Below, piece after piece: positions 59,871 to 64,000 of a DNA stretch of 64,000 nt. The position numbers were made by a program, and so were the translations under genes. The notes beneath the pieces are model-generated. The model saw only the letters and a program-made list of their open reading frames with translations, was not told where the DNA came from and searched no databases. Origin of the DNA: Pyronema omphalodes (lineage: Eukaryota > Ascomycota > Pezizomycetes > Pezizales > Pyronemataceae). Every line of letters begins with the position of its first letter. The first letter of the stretch is position 1. The DNA is taken from contig JAJJXM010000064.1 in assembly GCA_024516155.1 (NCBI GenBank), positions 62,001 through 126,000 on the forward strand, written 5' to 3'.

Positions 59871-60719
59871 CCGAATCCTGTAATTTTCTAGTTATTGAGG
59901 TTTATAAAGATTGATGGGATTTTTTTTTGTAGGGTTGAAAACTTCCATGCATTCGGGTTCACATCAATTCATTCCAACCAATTTCAATGTACCATGAAAA
60001 GATTACAAAGTGCAACCATAACACAACCCATATTTTTTTTTCTTGGCTTTGAAAAAAAAAAAGAAAGAAAAAGCACATACATCCATACTCAAAAACATCC
60101 ATAAAGAACACAGATCCATAAAAGGGCATATCCATAAAAACATAAATATCCGTAAAAAGCTGGAAAATAAATAAATAAAAGATCTTATGAAAAAAAAAAA
60201 GAGGGAAAAAAAAAGAAAAAAAAACTCCGGTTCCAAGTTACGTACGGACGATATTTCCCGGGGGACCATAGACCATAAAAATCCCAATCCAATCCAACGC
60301 AATCCAATCAAATCCATAATATGTGTACTTTGTCAAATCATAACAAGCAATTAGAACAAGCAAAATAAAAATAAGTGCTCCAGAAAACGGAATAAAAAAA
60401 TAAAATAAAATGGAAAGATCTGTGGAAAATTATTGCTTCTTCTTCTGAGCTTGTTCGCTTGTTCGCTGTGTCTTGTTCCGCCTTGCTTTTTAAATTCTGC
60501 TCATGACTGCTTATGGCTGCTTTTCCTTGCTTTGCTCTGCTTTTCCCTGCTTCACCACATCACTTCCAACTCCAACTCCAACTCCAGCTTCAACGTCAAC
60601 GTCAACGTCAAATTCAACGCTAAAGTATTCTCGACAACTCTCCGGCTAGTTCCCGATAAAATCAGCAACTAAAGCCCATCCCATCTCCCCCTTTTTCCGG
60701 CCCCCGCCTCCCCCTGATC

Positions 60720-63719
60720 CTAAACCCCTCTTTTCCGCCCATTTGGACTCTGCGGACTCTGCGGAAACTCATCCTGACCCCAGAATTTCATCGGCGGAGG
60801 CATAGCAAGTTGTCCCACTCCTCTATTAAGTCTTTTCTGCTGTCTACTCATTTCCTGCGAATGTTGACCTTGAGGAACCATCGTAAACCCTCCGAACGCT
60901 CCCTCCCCGGCTGTTGTAACGGCTTGTACCTGCGGCGAATGTACCTGCTGAACTTGGGGAACCGGCGATACTTGTTGATGCGGCGATACTCCGGGGTGAT
61001 GCGGTGACATTCCTGGTGCATGCGGTGATGGATGTGAATACCCAGGAACCATTAGATTATCGAACGGAGAATGGATGGGAATGTTTCCAAAGGGGAAAGT
61101 ATGATCATCTAACACGCCTCTGAAGAGATCCGACAATCCCTCATCTCTTGGGGCAAAAAGTTGTGCCATTTGTACCTGTGGTTGCGCTTGCATTCCCGGT
61201 GGTAACATCGAGGTGGCCGAATTTCTTTGTGGAGGAGCTGCGGGGGTGCTCTTGGGTATGTCCTCCAAATCCCGCTCAACGTCTGAAGTGTCACCGCCGA
61301 TTTTAGGAGCAGAAACTATGAGTAACTTGCTAAGAACAGCCCAGGAACGTTCCGCCGCTACGTTGCCATGCGACATCGCCCGTAACCACTTCACTATCTT
61401 CTTCGCATCGGCGAGTAAGCCTTCAGCTTGTTGTGGGTTATGTTCAGCTCGCATCGAAATTTCTACCATCAGGATGGCACCGGCGGAGACAAGGTAGTGG
61501 AGCAGACACCACCATGGTGCGTTGGAAATCAGGGCAATCGGGTCAAAGTTATCAGGGAGCAGGGCTACAGTGTCGCGGGCTCCCTGGACACAGGTTGCGG
61601 CGGCGGAGCGGTTGAAGCCTCGGGATCGGTTAGATTCGTTAGGGATACGGTGGTCGAGACGGCAAAGACAGGGGCGATTGATGAGAATGCGGGCGTTGTG
61701 GTACTGGAAGGCGAGGGACATGCGCTATTGAATGTTTGTCAGCAGGGCCACAATTTCGGCCGTAAATGCGGGGATAATGCTGATGAGCGATGGGCTTACC
61801 TCACGAGCGTATGGTTGATCTACATTTCCGCGGCCGATGTTGCCGAAATCCCAAAAAGCCGGAAGATCGGCACGCCATTTTACAACGGACAACTCAAGGG
61901 CGGAAATAATCCCTTGGATGTCACTCCAGGATCGGTTGATAGTGTCGGGACTATACAAGCTGGAGAGAACACTGGCAGTGATTTTATTCAACTTGGTATG
62001 TTCTAGGAAATAACTGGCTGTGTAGGAGGGCTGAAGAGGCATTGTGGGTGAGGTCGAGTGACTGAACGGTGATCGAGAGGAGCTGCTCGAAGAGACATGG
62101 TTTCCATGGTTCGGCGGGTGATTAACTGACAAATGGATACCATCTGGGGTCTGCATTTGTGGAGTTCTTGGATTGGATCCACTTGCGTGTGATGGTGTGC
62201 AGGAATTCGAACCAGAAGCAAATGCGGCTGTCGAGTTCATTGCCGAATTGGAATTTGATGACTGAGGTGTCATCATGGCTTCTTCCGAATACTGCTTAAG
62301 CGCTATGTTGTAGGCATTCTCGTCGCCAGGATTTCCAATGTCATCATCGATTGGTCGTGGTAATGGAACGCTGCAGTCCTTATTTCGGATCGAAGCTGGC
62401 CGACCGGTCATGAAGCACAAGATGTACTCGATCGAGTACAGCGCATACCACATCCGCACGCGCAGCTCCTTCTCCACCTCTGTATATGACTGTACATCAC
62501 TCCGCAGATTCAACCCCAGCGTTTGGGCATATCGAATTGCCAAACCGATAACATGCCATGCCCTGGAAAATAATCGCAAAAAAAGGTTAGTCCAGCACTT
62601 TTCATTCAATGTAGTCTCCCAGATCCACAAAAATCGCTTTGATCGGGTTTCTCGTAAAGAGTATTTTTCTTTTCAACAGTGCCACCCTGTGGCTCGGCCT
62701 AAAAATATAAAACACTGTTTTGGATAGGTAGACGATGATATATATGCGGGGCGCTTCGATTGGTCTAGCCGCATCACCGGAATGAAACTGGGCAAACTCA
62801 CCGATTCGTCTGGTTACTGGCCAGCAAATACATTCCCGTTAGACCAATTAACTGAACCTGTTGTAAATCCGCCACTTCCAGCACACTGTTATCATTAAGA
62901 TATAGTAACCTCGCTCTCGCAAAGTATTTCAAATGATCAGTATCTTCCCCCCTCCAATCCGCGTTGATTAGTTTGGCATATAACGCTCCGATGGCAAACT
63001 TTAAATTCAACATTGCCATCCAACGATGTGATCCTTGAGGAAAAAATACTTCATACAAGTGATTGTACTGGTTCATAAAGGTCTTCTTGGATACTATTGG
63101 AAATGACGGATAAAATGTTGTAAAATAAATGTTGAGGAGCTGATCGGCGACCTTTCTGTCAGGGAGAAGGAAAGCTGGCTCCGCTTCAACCCCTGGAGGA
63201 GCGGTTATGCTCAGATCGTCAAGATGATATGCAGGTGTCTGGAATTGATACTCCTCATCCGCCACCGCCGAGTCGAAGCTCCTTCCCCGTGTTTGCTGGC
63301 CTGAGTAGGAAGATTTCCGTGACGTGTTCATTGGCGAGTTGTCCGCCTCTTCAGCCAGCTGTTGCGCCACCCTTTGAATCCAGGCCACTTCACTGCTTTT
63401 CCCCATGTATCCAGTTGGATATGGCGTATTTTCTGAATAGTCCTCCTTAATATGGTCTATAGATCCTGTTGAGCCGACTTCGGCAGATACCAAAGATTCG
63501 CCATCGCGGATATGCTTGCGGTTATGCGATCCGCTATCATAGATATGTAACTAAGGCACATGTCAGAATTCCACGTTGAGAATCTGCCATGGAATGAACA
63601 TTAATATTTACACCCTGCAAAGCTTTGGTTATTGCCAATTGCCCAGCACTATCCACCTGTGCCTTCAGCTGTTCCAATAGATTTTCGTAGATGTCGATAC
63701 GAGTCTTCAGGTTGATCAT
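60720..63719 (-). CDS. fungal-specific transcription factor domain protein, 5' end uncertain
   Basis: Read leftward: 63719 to about 63.61 kb encodes a leucine-rich helix (MINLKTRIDIYENLLEQLKA), the sort of dimerisation element that follows a Zn2Cys6 cluster. Then about 63.51 kb to 62802, 62562-61800 and 61724-60720, with introns of 239 and 75 nt at the two firm junctions. The middle homology region of fungal transcription factors (Fungal_trans) spans IYFTTFYPSFPIVSKKTF, IGLTGMYLLASNQTNRAWH, LAIRYAQTLGL and WYALYSIEYILCFMTGRP, followed by PLPRPIDDD. The C-terminus is a Gln, Pro and His-rich activation-type tail (about 200 residues). No cysteine cluster is visible between 63719 and the window edge, so the DNA-binding exon is either beyond 64000 or missing. 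The targets are unknown. Confidence 0.82.
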
Positions 63720-64000
63720 CTCACTATCGAATCATCGTTAGTGATCTGGTCCTATCGTAACTCTTCTGCAGCATATCCAGGCGCCCTTTTGGATAGCCAT
63801 GGAGAACGGTGGGGTCGGTCGGCGGAGCTATGTAGGGGCCGTCATTGTAACTTTAACCGTCAGCGGCGCAGCCGGCGGCAAACGCTCCTCGCGGTGACCA
63901 GGACACTTATAACGCACCACATGCCAATCCGTCCTCCATCTGGCATCCAAAAGGGCGTTCAAGATTATGGAGGGGTTAAAAGTAAGGGAGATATCGATTT
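63720..64000. other. window edge upstream of the transcription factor
   Basis: GC-richer than the neighbouring introns. A minus-strand open stretch (about 63954-63830) encodes protein-like sequence but has only one Cys. It may be promoter, leader or a further exon. No C-x2-C-x6-C pattern was found in any frame. Confidence 0.35.

Larger units (their letters stand above)
55663..60719. other. gene-free region rich in tandem repeats
   Basis: About 5 kb without a supported gene. It is filled with short tandem repeats of different units, listed separately. Long frames in the repeats encode only repeat peptides. AT-rich linkers with A and T runs fill the remainder. Confidence 0.65.

Overview
The window reads as nuclear DNA of a filamentous ascomycete (Pezizomycotina). 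Introns are short (about 45-100 nt, one of about 240 nt), with GT..AG ends and CTAAC/CTGAC-like branch sites. The gene set includes the pH sensor PalH, a NACHT/ankyrin STAND protein with a fungal-type N-terminal domain, a fungal-specific transcription factor, CAND1, ALG11 and PAPS reductase. The class cannot be fixed from the sequence alone. No rRNA, tRNA, CRISPR or bacterial-type signal was seen.

Layout. 1-2.5 kb: ALG11 (minus). 2.5-10.3 kb: gene-poor DNA with one unrecognised open frame beside a 23-bp tandem repeat. 10.4-11.5 kb: a three-exon secreted protein with an N-terminal histidine, resembling lytic polysaccharide monooxygenases. 11.5-16.8 kb: gene-poor. 16.8-20.2 kb: four-exon NACHT-ankyrin protein (minus). 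21.5-25.7 kb: CAND1 (minus), divergent from a mitochondrial LEA-like protein at 26.8-27.9 kb. 28.9-30.5 kb: PalH, with a possible upstream ORF. 30.5-47.7 kb: a large gene-poor region holding a non-autonomous hAT-like DNA transposon (31760-32501), a split reading-frame relic near 40 kb and a small cysteine-rich secreted-protein gene broken by one stop codon (45.8 kb). 47.7-55.7 kb: a compact plus-strand block with an HDHD5/CECR5-type HAD hydrolase, a UFL1 homologue, MET16 and an Arb2-domain protein. 55.7-60.7 kb: gene-free DNA packed with short tandem repeats, including a G18 tract facing a C15 tract. 60.7-63.7 kb: a fungal-specific transcription factor (minus) with an unresolved 5' end.

The genes do not form one pathway. 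Most are housekeeping: N-glycan assembly, cullin-RING ligase exchange, sulfate assimilation, ambient-pH sensing. The accessory interest lies in the STAND receptor, the disrupted small secreted protein, the secreted LPMO-like protein and the transposon. The most notable single gene is the UFL1 homologue, because UFMylation is absent from budding yeast and is generally regarded as lost in many fungi. Exon boundaries were worked out by eye from frame continuity, splice-site sequence and family resemblance. No alignment or search was run.
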